Shown here one piece after another: positions 1 through 6,581 of a stretch of 33,782 bases of DNA. A program made the position numbers and the translations under genes. Position 1 is the first letter of the stretch; the number at the start of each line of letters is the position of its first letter. A model generated the notes under the pieces. That model was not told the DNA's origin and searched no databases. It saw only the letters and a program-made list of their open reading frames with translations. This stretch comes from Jejubacter sp036620675 (GTDB lineage: Bacteria; Pseudomonadota; Gammaproteobacteria; Enterobacterales; Enterobacteriaceae): NCBI GenBank assembly GCA_036620675.1, contig JAZHEE010000041.1. The stretch is one strand, 5' to 3'.

Positions 1-76
1 GAGCGGTAGTTCAGTTGGTTAGAATACCTGCCTGTCACGCAGGGGGTCGCGGGTTCGAGTCCCGTCCGTTCCGCCA
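1..76 (+). tRNA. aspT: tRNA-Asp (GTC), first base outside the window
   Basis: Cloverleaf with anticodon GTC at 34-36, T-loop GGTTCGAGTCC and encoded 3' CCA. It matches E. coli tRNA-Asp almost exactly, and the initial G of the acceptor stem lies just before the window. Followed 8 bases later by tRNA-Trp. In E. coli this Asp-Trp pair ends the rrnC operon, upstream of hdfR, so 5S rRNA is expected immediately to the left. Confidence 0.97.
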
Positions 77-84
77 CCCTATTT

Positions 85-160
<76 letters not shown>

Positions 161-168
161 GAATAATA

Positions 169-198
169 ATCCTTAGCGACTGCTAAGGATTTTTTTTT
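169..198 (+). terminator. Intrinsic terminator of the rrn-aspT-trpT operon
   Basis: Perfect 9-bp stem ATCCTTAGC / GCTAAGGAT around a 4-base loop, followed by eight T residues. It starts 9 bases after tRNA-Trp, the right place to end the rRNA operon. Confidence 0.92.
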
Positions 199-247
199 GC
201 TTTTTTCCCGCCAATGGCGATCTCCAGGATCGCCTTGATTATCACGG

Positions 248-1069
248 TTATAAAATCACAGCAGTCTTCAGAACCTCTTTGAGCTGACTCAGTTTGTCGC
301 TGTTCTGTAGCCATATAGCGTACAGAGGACGTGTAACCTCTACGCTATCGCTGACCAGACTTAGCCCTTCCCTTTGCGCAGCCCAGGTAACAGGCAGCCA
401 GGCGCAACCATCCAGTTCCGGTAACATACGTGTCGCGATCTCGGCTGAACTGGTGGTTAACAGCGGTATATCGTCACTCATTAGCAGGCCTGTCTCGTGT
501 TGCTGGAAGTCCGGGCCCCATTCCAGGCGCAAGTAGGTTAAAGTGGATTTGGGGCGAGCTGGCGTTGCGCAGAATAAGGACAGATTAAACTGGCCAACCA
601 CCTGGCTGCTCATCTCATCCATTTTGGGCGATTCAGTGGTGATCAGAAGATCCAACTGGCGTTCGTGCAGTTGTTTTACCAGTGACTGGCGCTGAGCAAT
701 ACGTGCTTCGAATTGCATACCGGACTGCTCTTTGTAGAGTCTTGGCAACCATGGCGACAGTACGCATTCCCAGAGCGAGGCGCTGGCGCCTATGGTGAAT
801 TCATTGTGTCGTGAAGTATTCGAAACCTCTTTTTTCGCAGCCAGCCAGGTATTCATCAGGTTTTCCGCGTAAGGGAGCAGACGTTCGCCTGCTGTGGTCA
901 GGCGGATGTTATTTCGATGCCGGGTAAACAGGTTCACACCTAACTGGTTTTCAAGCTGTCGGATACGAAAACTGACTGCGGATTGAGTCAGATATAACGC
1001 TTCGGCAGCGCGCCCAAAGTGGCGAGTTCTGCTCACTTCCAGGAAGGTTTTTAGTAATTCCGTATCCAC
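248..1069 (-). CDS. hdfR: LysR-family transcriptional regulator HdfR
   Basis: A 273-residue LysR-type regulator (E. coli HdfR is about 279). The winged helix-turn-helix is at residues 1-60, with recognition segment LTQSAVSFRIRQLE near 27-40; the rest is the effector-binding domain. The start is GTG (complement of 1067-1069), preceded by a purine-rich GAAAGG ribosome site. In E. coli HdfR represses the flagellar master operon flhDC and is itself controlled by H-NS. Position between the rrnC tRNAs and divergent maoP is the conserved enterobacterial arrangement and supports the name. The C-terminal half is less conserved and its ligand is unknown. Confidence 0.93.
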   Translation of the reverse strand: MDTELLKTFLEVSRTRHFGRAAEALYLTQSAVSFRIRQLENQLGVNLFTRHRNNIRLTTAGERLLPYAENLMNTWLAAKKEVSNTSRHNEFTIGASASLWECVLSPWLPRLYKEQSGMQFEARIAQRQSLVKQLHERQLDLLITTESPKMDEMSSQVVGQFNLSLFCATPARPKSTLTYLRLEWGPDFQQHETGLLMSDDIPLLTTSSAEIATRMLPELDGCAWLPVTWAAQREGLSLVSDSVEVTRPLYAIWLQNSDKLSQLKEVLKTAVIL

Positions 1070-1115
1070 GCCTTTCCCCCAAAAATCTTTTGTCGTTCTG
1101 ATTTAAATGTTTTGT

Positions 1116-1144
1116 TTTACACTCTGTCAAGCGTAACTAATACT
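1116..1144 (+). promoter_or_regulatory. Candidate sigma70 promoter for maoP
   Basis: TTTACA at 1116-1121 and TAATAC at 1138-1143 (16-bp spacer), about 40 bases upstream of the maoP start in the 119-bp gap between divergent hdfR and maoP. The maoS site recognised by MaoP lies in this gap in E. coli, but I could not identify it by eye. Confidence 0.5.
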
Positions 1145-1188
1145 CCGCGCCATAACTAGCTCGTTCAGGATAATCAGGAGCGTGTAGA

Positions 1189-1527
1189 ATGGCGGAAAGC
1201 TTTTCGACGACTAATCGATTTTTCGACAATAAATTTTACCCGCGCGGGTTTTCCCGTCATGGTGACTTCACCATTAAAGAAGCCCAGTTGCTGGAGCATC
1301 GGGGGTTCGCTTTCAATGAGTTGAACCTGGGTAAGCGTGAGCCTGCAACTGAAGCAGAAAAGCAGTTTGTGGAGGTTTGTCGCGGCCAGCGTGAGCCGGT
1401 GACGGATGAAGAGCGCGTATGGACTAAGTACATGGCGCGCATCAATCGTCCACGGCGTTTCCATACGCTTTCCGGCGGTAAGCCTCAGATGGAGGGGGCT
1501 GACGATTACAGCGACTCCGACGATTAA
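1189..1527 (+). CDS. maoP: Macrodomain Ori protein MaoP
   Basis: A 112-residue protein, the same length as E. coli MaoP (formerly YifE). AGGAG at 1176-1180 precedes the ATG by 8 bases. It is rich in charged residues, ends in an acidic Asp/Ser tail (DDYSDSDD) and has no membrane segment. In E. coli MaoP acts with the nearby DNA site maoS to organise the Ori macrodomain of the chromosome. The gene is conserved in bacteria that carry the Dam/SeqA/MatP set. Divergent from hdfR, as in E. coli. Identification rests on family recall plus exact synteny. Confidence 0.93.
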   Translation: MAESFSTTNRFFDNKFYPRGFSRHGDFTIKEAQLLEHRGFAFNELNLGKREPATEAEKQFVEVCRGQREPVTDEERVWTKYMARINRPRRFHTLSGGKPQMEGADDYSDSDD

Positions 1528-1535
1528 AAAACAGT

Positions 1536-1556
1536 AAGGGCCTTCAGGCCCTTTTC
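1536..1556. terminator. Bidirectional terminator between maoP and yifB
   Basis: Stem AAGGGCC / GGCCCTT with loop TTCA, with T residues downstream on the plus strand and A-rich sequence before the stem (T-rich on the minus strand). It fills the 29-bp gap between the converging stops of maoP and yifB, so it probably ends both transcripts. Confidence 0.85.
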
Positions 1557-3077
1557 TTATGCCATCATCTTACGCAGATGAATCAGTAAGCGATCGATAG
1601 CCCGGTAGCTCAATGCTTCCTGCAGGTGCTGACGTTGAATCTGTGGCTGATGCTCAAGATCGGCAATAGTTCTGGCAACCCTGAGCAGTCGCTGCCAGGC
1701 CCGAACAGAAAGCTCCATGCGGGTAAGCGCTTCTTCAAGCCACTGGGCATCTTCCGGTTGCAGTGCGCAGAATCGGCGTATCGCCGGGTTATCAAGGTGA
1801 GCATTGAGCCGCTGTTGCCGCGTATTTTGCCGTCTGTGGGCCGCTGTCACGCGTTCACGTACCTCGGTGCTGGTTTCCCCCTGATTGTGCAGACCTGACA
1901 GCGTTCCGGGCGGCAGAAGCGGGATTTCCAGCGACATATCGAAACGATCGAGGAAGGGGCCGGAAAGTCGGTTGATATAGCGTAATGTTTGTTGCAGCCC
2001 GCTGTGGCTTTGATTTCCCTGCCAGTCACCCGAAGGGCTGGGATTCATTGCCGCTATCAGTTGAAAGCGCGCCGGATAGCGAACTTTAGCCCGAGTGCGC
2101 GAGATAACAATTTCACCAGACTCGATGGGTTCGCGCAGGGCGTCCAGCACCCGCCGGTTAAACTCCGGCAGTTCATCAAGAAACAGAATGCCGTTATGCG
2201 CCAGAGAGATCTCTCCGGGGCCAGGTATGGAGCCGCCGCCCACCAGCGCAGCCATTGAAGCGCTGTGGTGGGGTGTCCGAAATGGACGTTGCTTCCATTG
2301 TTGCCGCAGATGATGAGGGCTAACCAGGCTCAGTATTGCTGCGCTTTCCAACGCTTCGCTGTTACTCAGCGGTGGCAATAATCCGCGTAAGCGACTTGCC
2401 AGCATCGTCTTTCCGGTGCCCGGAGGGCCGAGAAGCAACAGGTTATGTCCCCCGGCAGCGGCGATCTCCAGCGCCCGTTTCCCCTGGCCCTGACCAATAA
2501 TATCGCGCAAATCCTCATATTGTTCTGTATGGCTAAGGCAGGGGGCTTCCGGCTCCGGCAGCGTCGTTTTACCTTCCAGAAAGGCGCAGACATCGGCCAG
2601 GTGGCGTGCGATAAAACATCCTGGCTCACCGATTAATCCCACTTCATCCGCATTTTCCGCGGCGACGATAACCTGTCTACCGACACGCAGTCCTTCCATC
2701 GCGCTGGATATCGCGCCAGGAACGCCTCTCAGAGCGCCAGTAAGCGCCAGCTCCCCCAGAAACTCATAGCGCTCAGGATGCCGGATGCAAAGTTGCTCTG
2801 AGGCTACCAGGAGCGCCAGAGCAATAGGGAGGTCAAAGCGACCACCTTCCTTGGGAAGATCTGCCGGAGCCAGATTTAGCGTAATTTTGCGGGCGGGAAA
2901 TTGATATCCGCTGTTAATAATAGCGCTACGCACCCGATCCCGGGCTTCTTTAACGGTCGTTTCAGGCAAACCCACCATGGTTAAACCCGGTAATCCCTGA
3001 CTGATATGCGCCTCGACGGTGACCTGGGGAGCGGTAATGCCCAGAGTTGCGCGTGTATGAATAATAGACAGTGTCAT
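1557..3077 (-). CDS. yifB: YifB, ComM-family Mg-chelatase-like AAA+ ATPase
   Basis: A 506-residue protein, full family length. An N-terminal Lon-protease-like fold (about 1-170, with the conserved GLPGLTMVGLPETTVKEARDR stretch) is followed by an AAA+ module with Walker A GPPGTGKT at 217-224 and Walker B LFLDE at 298-302, then a C-terminal Mg-chelatase helper domain. The ATG (complement of 3075-3077) has GGAGG seven bases upstream. In Vibrio, ComM is a hexameric helicase that drives branch migration during natural transformation; the role in enteric bacteria, which are not normally transformable, is unsettled. Position opposite the ilv leader is the standard enterobacterial one. Confidence 0.92.
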   Translation of the reverse strand: MTLSIIHTRATLGITAPQVTVEAHISQGLPGLTMVGLPETTVKEARDRVRSAIINSGYQFPARKITLNLAPADLPKEGGRFDLPIALALLVASEQLCIRHPERYEFLGELALTGALRGVPGAISSAMEGLRVGRQVIVAAENADEVGLIGEPGCFIARHLADVCAFLEGKTTLPEPEAPCLSHTEQYEDLRDIIGQGQGKRALEIAAAGGHNLLLLGPPGTGKTMLASRLRGLLPPLSNSEALESAAILSLVSPHHLRQQWKQRPFRTPHHSASMAALVGGGSIPGPGEISLAHNGILFLDELPEFNRRVLDALREPIESGEIVISRTRAKVRYPARFQLIAAMNPSPSGDWQGNQSHSGLQQTLRYINRLSGPFLDRFDMSLEIPLLPPGTLSGLHNQGETSTEVRERVTAAHRRQNTRQQRLNAHLDNPAIRRFCALQPEDAQWLEEALTRMELSVRAWQRLLRVARTIADLEHQPQIQRQHLQEALSYRAIDRLLIHLRKMMA

Positions 3078-3345
3078 AAAGCCTCCCGGAATCTTCCATC
3101 ATGGTTGATTCATCACTGGAGGCCAGTATGTTTATTCAGGATTGCGTAGCTTATTCCTGCATATCTTAACCTTTTCTTGTTTTTTCATGATGAATGCGCG
3201 CCAGATCGCGTTGTAATGGCGCTATTTCTGTTGATGTTACAGGATGGGGGTGTCTGAATTTTTTTCATGAGTCTCTTATTGTTTGAAACATAACAGTTTT
3301 TCAGGAAATACTTCGCCTGCTTATGAAATGCCCCATAAAAAAATC
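3078..3345. other. Divergent intergenic region yifB / ilvL
   Basis: About 270 bases without a convincing ORF. It holds the yifB ribosome site (GGAGG on the minus strand, 3085-3089) and an AT-rich stretch around 3165-3310. In E. coli the AT-rich DNA upstream of ilvL carries IHF and Lrp sites that raise ilvGMEDA transcription. That role is inferred here; I did not find a clean IHF consensus by eye. Confidence 0.5.
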
Positions 3346-3374
3346 TTGTCACCAGCGCGATCTCTGTGGTAACT
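3346..3374 (+). promoter_or_regulatory. Promoter of the ilvLXGMEDA operon
   Basis: TTGTCA at 3346-3351 is a near-consensus -35. Seventeen bases later lies a weak -10 (GTAACT, 3369-3374; TAACTC one base on is the alternative). The block TTGTCACCAGCG...TCTCTGTGGTAACTCT resembles the E. coli ilv promoter as I remember it. Transcription should start near 3381, about 35 bases before ilvL. Confidence 0.7.
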
Positions 3375-3416
3375 CTGTAGGCATTACTTCGAACAAGTTT
3401 AGTGAACGAATATCTG

Positions 3417-3515
3417 ATGAAAGCCCTTCTACTAGTGGTCAGCCTGGTCGTAATTAGCGTGGTGGTGATTATTATTCCGCCGTGCGGGGCTGCACTTGGG
3501 AGAAGAAAGGCTTAA
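3417..3515 (+). CDS. ilvL: ilvGMEDA operon leader peptide IlvL
   Basis: A 32-codon ORF, the same length as E. coli IlvL and ending in the same way (PPCGAALGRRKA). Sixteen of 32 residues are Leu (5), Val (7) or Ile (4), including the runs LLLVV, VVV and III. Slow reading of these codons when any of the three charged tRNAs is scarce lets the downstream antiterminator form. Compared with E. coli as recalled, codon 6 is Leu CTA instead of Arg, giving three consecutive Leu codons (CTT CTA CTA). It is too short for gene callers, but its identity is clear from composition and position. Confidence 0.93.
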   Translation: MKALLLVVSLVVISVVVIIIPPCGAALGRRKA

Positions 3516-3569
3516 AAATCAAGCCTGAATCGAAGAGAACCCCCGCACCGAAAGGTCCGGGGGTTTTTT
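3482..3569 (+). terminator. Attenuator of the ilv operon (terminator and competing antiterminator)
   Basis: Terminator: AACCCCCG (3538-3545) pairs with CGGGGGTT (3558-3565), extended inside by ACC/GGT around a GAAA loop, and followed by a T run to 3569. Antiterminator: GTGCGGGG (3482-3489), inside the last third of ilvL, is perfectly complementary to CCCCGCAC (3541-3548), the left arm of the terminator. A small protector stem GTGC/GCAC (3482-3485 with 3492-3495) competes. A ribosome stalled on upstream Leu/Val/Ile codons would leave 3482-3489 free and so allow read-through into ilvXGMEDA. Confidence 0.92.
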
Positions 3570-3603
3570 GTTGGTTGTATCAATGAGTGGTGAGGAACAG
3601 AGA

Positions 3604-3654
3604 ATGAGCAACAGTATAAAATCCTGTTTCTTCCGTAGTGAGACGGGGATTTAA
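3604..3654 (+). CDS. ilvX: Small protein IlvX
   Basis: A 16-codon ORF (MSNSIKSCFFRSETGI) with a good ribosome site (GAGG, 3592-3595, 8 bases before ATG). It ends 2 bases before the ilvG start. E. coli has a 16-residue protein, IlvX, at this spot; as I remember it, the sequence shares the N-NST/S-K-C-F pattern and the final TG. Retention of length, start and position in a diverged genome argues that it is translated. Function is unknown. Translation up to the ilvG start may help ilvG initiation, whose own ribosome site is weak (ACGGGG). Confidence 0.8.
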   Translation: MSNSIKSCFFRSETGI

Positions 3655-3656
3655 CT

Positions 3657-5303
3657 ATGAATGGTGCGCAGTGGGTAGTACATGCTTTGCGAGCACAGGG
3701 TGTTAACACAGTTTTCGGTTATCCTGGCGGGGCAATTATGCCGGTCTATGACGCGCTCTATGACGGCGGTGTGGAACACCTACTGTGCAGGCATGAGCAG
3801 GGGGCGGCAATGGCAGCCATCGGCTATGCCCGCGCCACGGGCAAAACAGGCGTTTGCATCGCGACTTCTGGTCCGGGCGCCACCAATTTGCTGACCGGCC
3901 TGGCGGATGCCCTGCTGGACTCCATCCCTGTCGTTGCGATTACCGGGCAGGTTGCAGCTCCGTTAATTGGCACCGATGCGTTTCAGGAAGTGGATGTGTT
4001 GGGTCTTTCCCTGGCCTGTACCAAACACAGCTTCCTGGTTCAGTCGCTGGATGAGCTGCCGCGCGTTATCGCTCAGGCCTTCGAGGTCGCTCAATCTGGT
4101 CGTCCCGGCCCGGTACTGGTCGATATCCCGAAAGATATCCAGGTGGCCGTTGGAGAGCCTGCTCCACTGTTAAGCAGCGTTCAGGGCGATGTCTCTCTGC
4201 CGCAAGCCGAGCTGGATCTGGCGCTGGAGATGCTGAAAACCGCACAGCGTCCGGTATTGTATGTCGGCGGCGGTGTCGGGATGGCCGGAGCCGTTCCGGC
4301 CCTGCGGGCTTTCATCGCCGCTACCGGTATACCCGCTACCTGTACCCTGAAAGGGTTGGGTGCGGTCGATGCCGAACAGCCTGGCTATCTCGGTATGCTG
4401 GGAATGCATGGAACCAAGGCGGCGAACCTTGCCGTGCAGCAGAGCGACCTGCTGATTGCCGTCGGTGCCCGTTTTGACGACAGAGTTACCGGTAAGCTCA
4501 ATACTTTTGCACCGGATGCGCGGGTGATCCACATGGATATCGATCCGGCGGAGATGAGCAAACTGCGTCAGGCCCACGTCGAACTGTGCGGCGATCTGAA
4601 TTGTCTGCTGCCTGCACTGACACAGCCGCTGTCTATTGCCCCCTGGCAGGAACACGTCGCCGGGCTGCGTACCGAACATGCATGGCGCTACGATCATCCC
4701 GGGGAGGCCATCTATGCCCCCCTGTTACTGAAGCAGCTTTCCGAGCGTAAATCACCGCAGGCTGTGGTCACGACGGATGTCGGCCAGCACCAGATGTGGG
4801 CCGCGCAGCATATGACCTTTACCCGCCCGGAAAATTTCATCACTTCCAGCGGTCTCGGCACCATGGGCTTTGGTCTGCCTGCGGCGGTTGGCGCTCAGGT
4901 GGCGCGTCCGGAAGATACTGTTATCTGCATCAGCGGCGATGGATCTTTCATGATGAACGTTCAGGAGCTGGGAACGGTGAAACGAAAGCAGCTGCCGTTA
5001 AAGATCGTGTTACTGGATAACCAGCGGTTAGGGATGGTTCGCCAGTGGCAGCAGCTCTTTTTCTCTGAGCGTTACAGTGAAACCAACCTTTCCGATAACC
5101 CCGATTTTCTGATGCTGGCCAGCGCTTTTGGCATTCCAGGCCAGCACATTACCCGTAAGGACCAGGTGGAAGCGGCGCTGGACGCCATGTTGAATAGCGA
5201 CGGCCCTTATCTGCTTCACGTCTCGATTGATGAGCTTGAGAACGTCTGGCCGTTGGTGCCCCCGGGCGCCAGTAACTCACAAATGCTGGAGAAAGTATCA
5301 TGA
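3657..5303 (+). CDS. ilvG: Acetohydroxyacid synthase II, large subunit (intact)
   Basis: A 548-residue catalytic subunit of AHAS II. It condenses two pyruvates to acetolactate, or pyruvate with 2-ketobutyrate to acetohydroxybutyrate, the first common step of Val/Leu and Ile synthesis. Three domains are visible: N-terminal pyrimidine-binding (GYPGGAIMPVYD, catalytic Glu47 in RHEQGA), central FAD-binding region, and C-terminal diphosphate-binding domain with GDGS at 427-430 and the downstream DNQ of the Mg/ThDP motif. The frame is open throughout, whereas E. coli K-12 carries a frameshift here. AHAS II is insensitive to valine, so this strain should not be valine-inhibited. The stop overlaps the ilvM start (ATGA). 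Confidence 0.97.
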   Translation: MNGAQWVVHALRAQGVNTVFGYPGGAIMPVYDALYDGGVEHLLCRHEQGAAMAAIGYARATGKTGVCIATSGPGATNLLTGLADALLDSIPVVAITGQVAAPLIGTDAFQEVDVLGLSLACTKHSFLVQSLDELPRVIAQAFEVAQSGRPGPVLVDIPKDIQVAVGEPAPLLSSVQGDVSLPQAELDLALEMLKTAQRPVLYVGGGVGMAGAVPALRAFIAATGIPATCTLKGLGAVDAEQPGYLGMLGMHGTKAANLAVQQSDLLIAVGARFDDRVTGKLNTFAPDARVIHMDIDPAEMSKLRQAHVELCGDLNCLLPALTQPLSIAPWQEHVAGLRTEHAWRYDHPGEAIYAPLLLKQLSERKSPQAVVTTDVGQHQMWAAQHMTFTRPENFITSSGLGTMGFGLPAAVGAQVARPEDTVICISGDGSFMMNVQELGTVKRKQLPLKIVLLDNQRLGMVRQWQQLFFSERYSETNLSDNPDFLMLASAFGIPGQHITRKDQVEAALDAMLNSDGPYLLHVSIDELENVWPLVPPGASNSQMLEKVS

Positions 5304-5557
5304 TGCAACATCAACTCGCCGTGCAGGCTCGTTTTCGGCCAGAGACGCTGGAGCGCGTATTACGCGTGGTTCGCCATCGCGGCTTTCATATCTGTGCCAT
5401 GAATATGGCGTCCGGGCTGAACACGGAGAACATTAATATCGAATTGACCGTTGCCAGCCCACGACCGGTCGAATTACTGTTTAGTCAGTTAAGCAAACTG
5501 GTGGATGTCGATAACGTCGAGATCCAACAACCCACATCACAACAAATACGCGCCTGA
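5300..5557 (+). CDS. ilvM: Acetohydroxyacid synthase II, small (regulatory) subunit
   Basis: An 85-residue ACT-domain protein (E. coli about 87), conserved in RFRPETLERVLRVVRHRGFH and NINIELTVASPRPV. It binds and activates the IlvG catalytic subunit; unlike IlvN and IlvH it does not confer valine inhibition. The ATG overlaps the ilvG stop by four bases, giving translational coupling and balanced subunit synthesis. A second ATG follows directly, so the exact start could be one codon later. The difference from E. coli is a two-residue deletion near the variable C-terminus. Confidence 0.95.
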   Translation: MMQHQLAVQARFRPETLERVLRVVRHRGFHICAMNMASGLNTENINIELTVASPRPVELLFSQLSKLVDVDNVEIQQPTSQQIRA

Positions 5558-5578
5558 GCAAGCGCCAAAGGAAGAGAA

Positions 5579-6514
5579 ATGACGACGAAGAAAGCTGATT
5601 ACATCTGGTTCAATGGTGAGATGACCCCATGGGGCGAGGCGAAAGTCCACGTTATGTCCCACGCGCTGCACTACGGAACCTCGGTATTTGAAGGTATCCG
5701 CTGCTACGAATCTCACAAGGGCCCGGTGGTGTTTCGTCATCGTGAACATATGCAGCGTCTGCGTGATTCAGCCAAAATCTATCGTTTTCCGGTGTCACAG
5801 AGCGTCGACGAACTGATGGAAGCCTGCCGCGAGGTGATTCGCAAAAATAATCTGACCAGCGCTTATATCCGCCCGCTGGTTTTTGTGGGCGATGTTGGTA
5901 TGGGCGTTAACCCGCCGGACGGTTACTCCACCGATGTCATTATCGCAGCCTTCCCGTGGGGCGCCTATCTGGGAGCCGAAGCGCTGGATCAGGGCATCGA
6001 CGCCATGGTTTCTTCCTGGAACCGCGCCGCGCCGAATACCATTCCGACGGCCGCTAAAGCAGGGGGAAACTACCTTTCGTCTCTGCTGGTTGGCAGCGAA
6101 GCGCGTCGCCATGGCTACCAGGAAGGCATTGCGCTGGATGTGAATGGCTACATCTCTGAAGGCGCCGGCGAGAACCTGTTTGAAGTGAAAGATGGCGTAC
6201 TGTTTACGCCGCCGTTTACCTCTTCCGCCCTGCCGGGCATTACCCGCGACGCCATCATTAAACTGGCGGAAGATCTGGGGATTGAAGTTCGTGAGCAGGT
6301 GCTGTCCCGTGAATCGCTCTATCTGGCGGACGAAGTCTTTATGTCAGGTACGGCGGCGGAAATCACGCCGGTGCGCAGCGTGGATGGTATCCAGGTCGGC
6401 GCTGGCCGCTGTGGCCCGGTGACCAAGCGTATCCAGCAGGCTTTCTTCGGCCTGTTTACCGGTGAAACCGAAGATAAATGGGGCTGGCTGGATCCGGTTA
6501 ACCCCGCTCAATAA
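5579..6514 (+). CDS. ilvE: Branched-chain amino acid aminotransferase
   Basis: A 311-residue fold-type IV PLP enzyme (E. coli 309), with the PLP-binding lysine at 160 within TAAKAGGNYLSS. It catalyses the last transamination to Ile, Val and Leu, using glutamate. Other family signatures are HALHYGTSVFEGIR near 28-41 and EGAGENLFEV. It lies 21 bases after ilvM with GGAAGAG before the ATG. The two extra residues relative to E. coli are at the C-terminus (DPVNPAQ). Fourth gene of the ilvXGMEDA transcript. Confidence 0.97.
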   Translation: MTTKKADYIWFNGEMTPWGEAKVHVMSHALHYGTSVFEGIRCYESHKGPVVFRHREHMQRLRDSAKIYRFPVSQSVDELMEACREVIRKNNLTSAYIRPLVFVGDVGMGVNPPDGYSTDVIIAAFPWGAYLGAEALDQGIDAMVSSWNRAAPNTIPTAAKAGGNYLSSLLVGSEARRHGYQEGIALDVNGYISEGAGENLFEVKDGVLFTPPFTSSALPGITRDAIIKLAEDLGIEVREQVLSRESLYLADEVFMSGTAAEITPVRSVDGIQVGAGRCGPVTKRIQQAFFGLFTGETEDKWGWLDPVNPAQ

Positions 6515-6526
6515 CTAAAATGATTC

Positions 6527-6553
6527 GTCCGGGCGACCATGTATTGCCCGGAC
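6527..6553 (+). repeat. Hairpin in the ilvE-ilvD gap
   Basis: Perfect 8-bp stem GTCCGGGC / GCCCGGAC with an 11-base loop, in the 67-bp spacer between ilvE and ilvD. The GCCGGAT-like arms recall REP elements. No T run follows, so it is not a terminator. It may shield the upstream mRNA from 3' decay and set the ilvE:ilvD ratio. Confidence 0.6.
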
Positions 6554-6581
6554 ATGCAGACAGACCAGGAGTGAATAACGC

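Noticed and set aside
1174..1464. 96-codon minus-strand ORF under maoP
   Set aside because: Shadow of maoP, which has a good ribosome site, conserved length and synteny.
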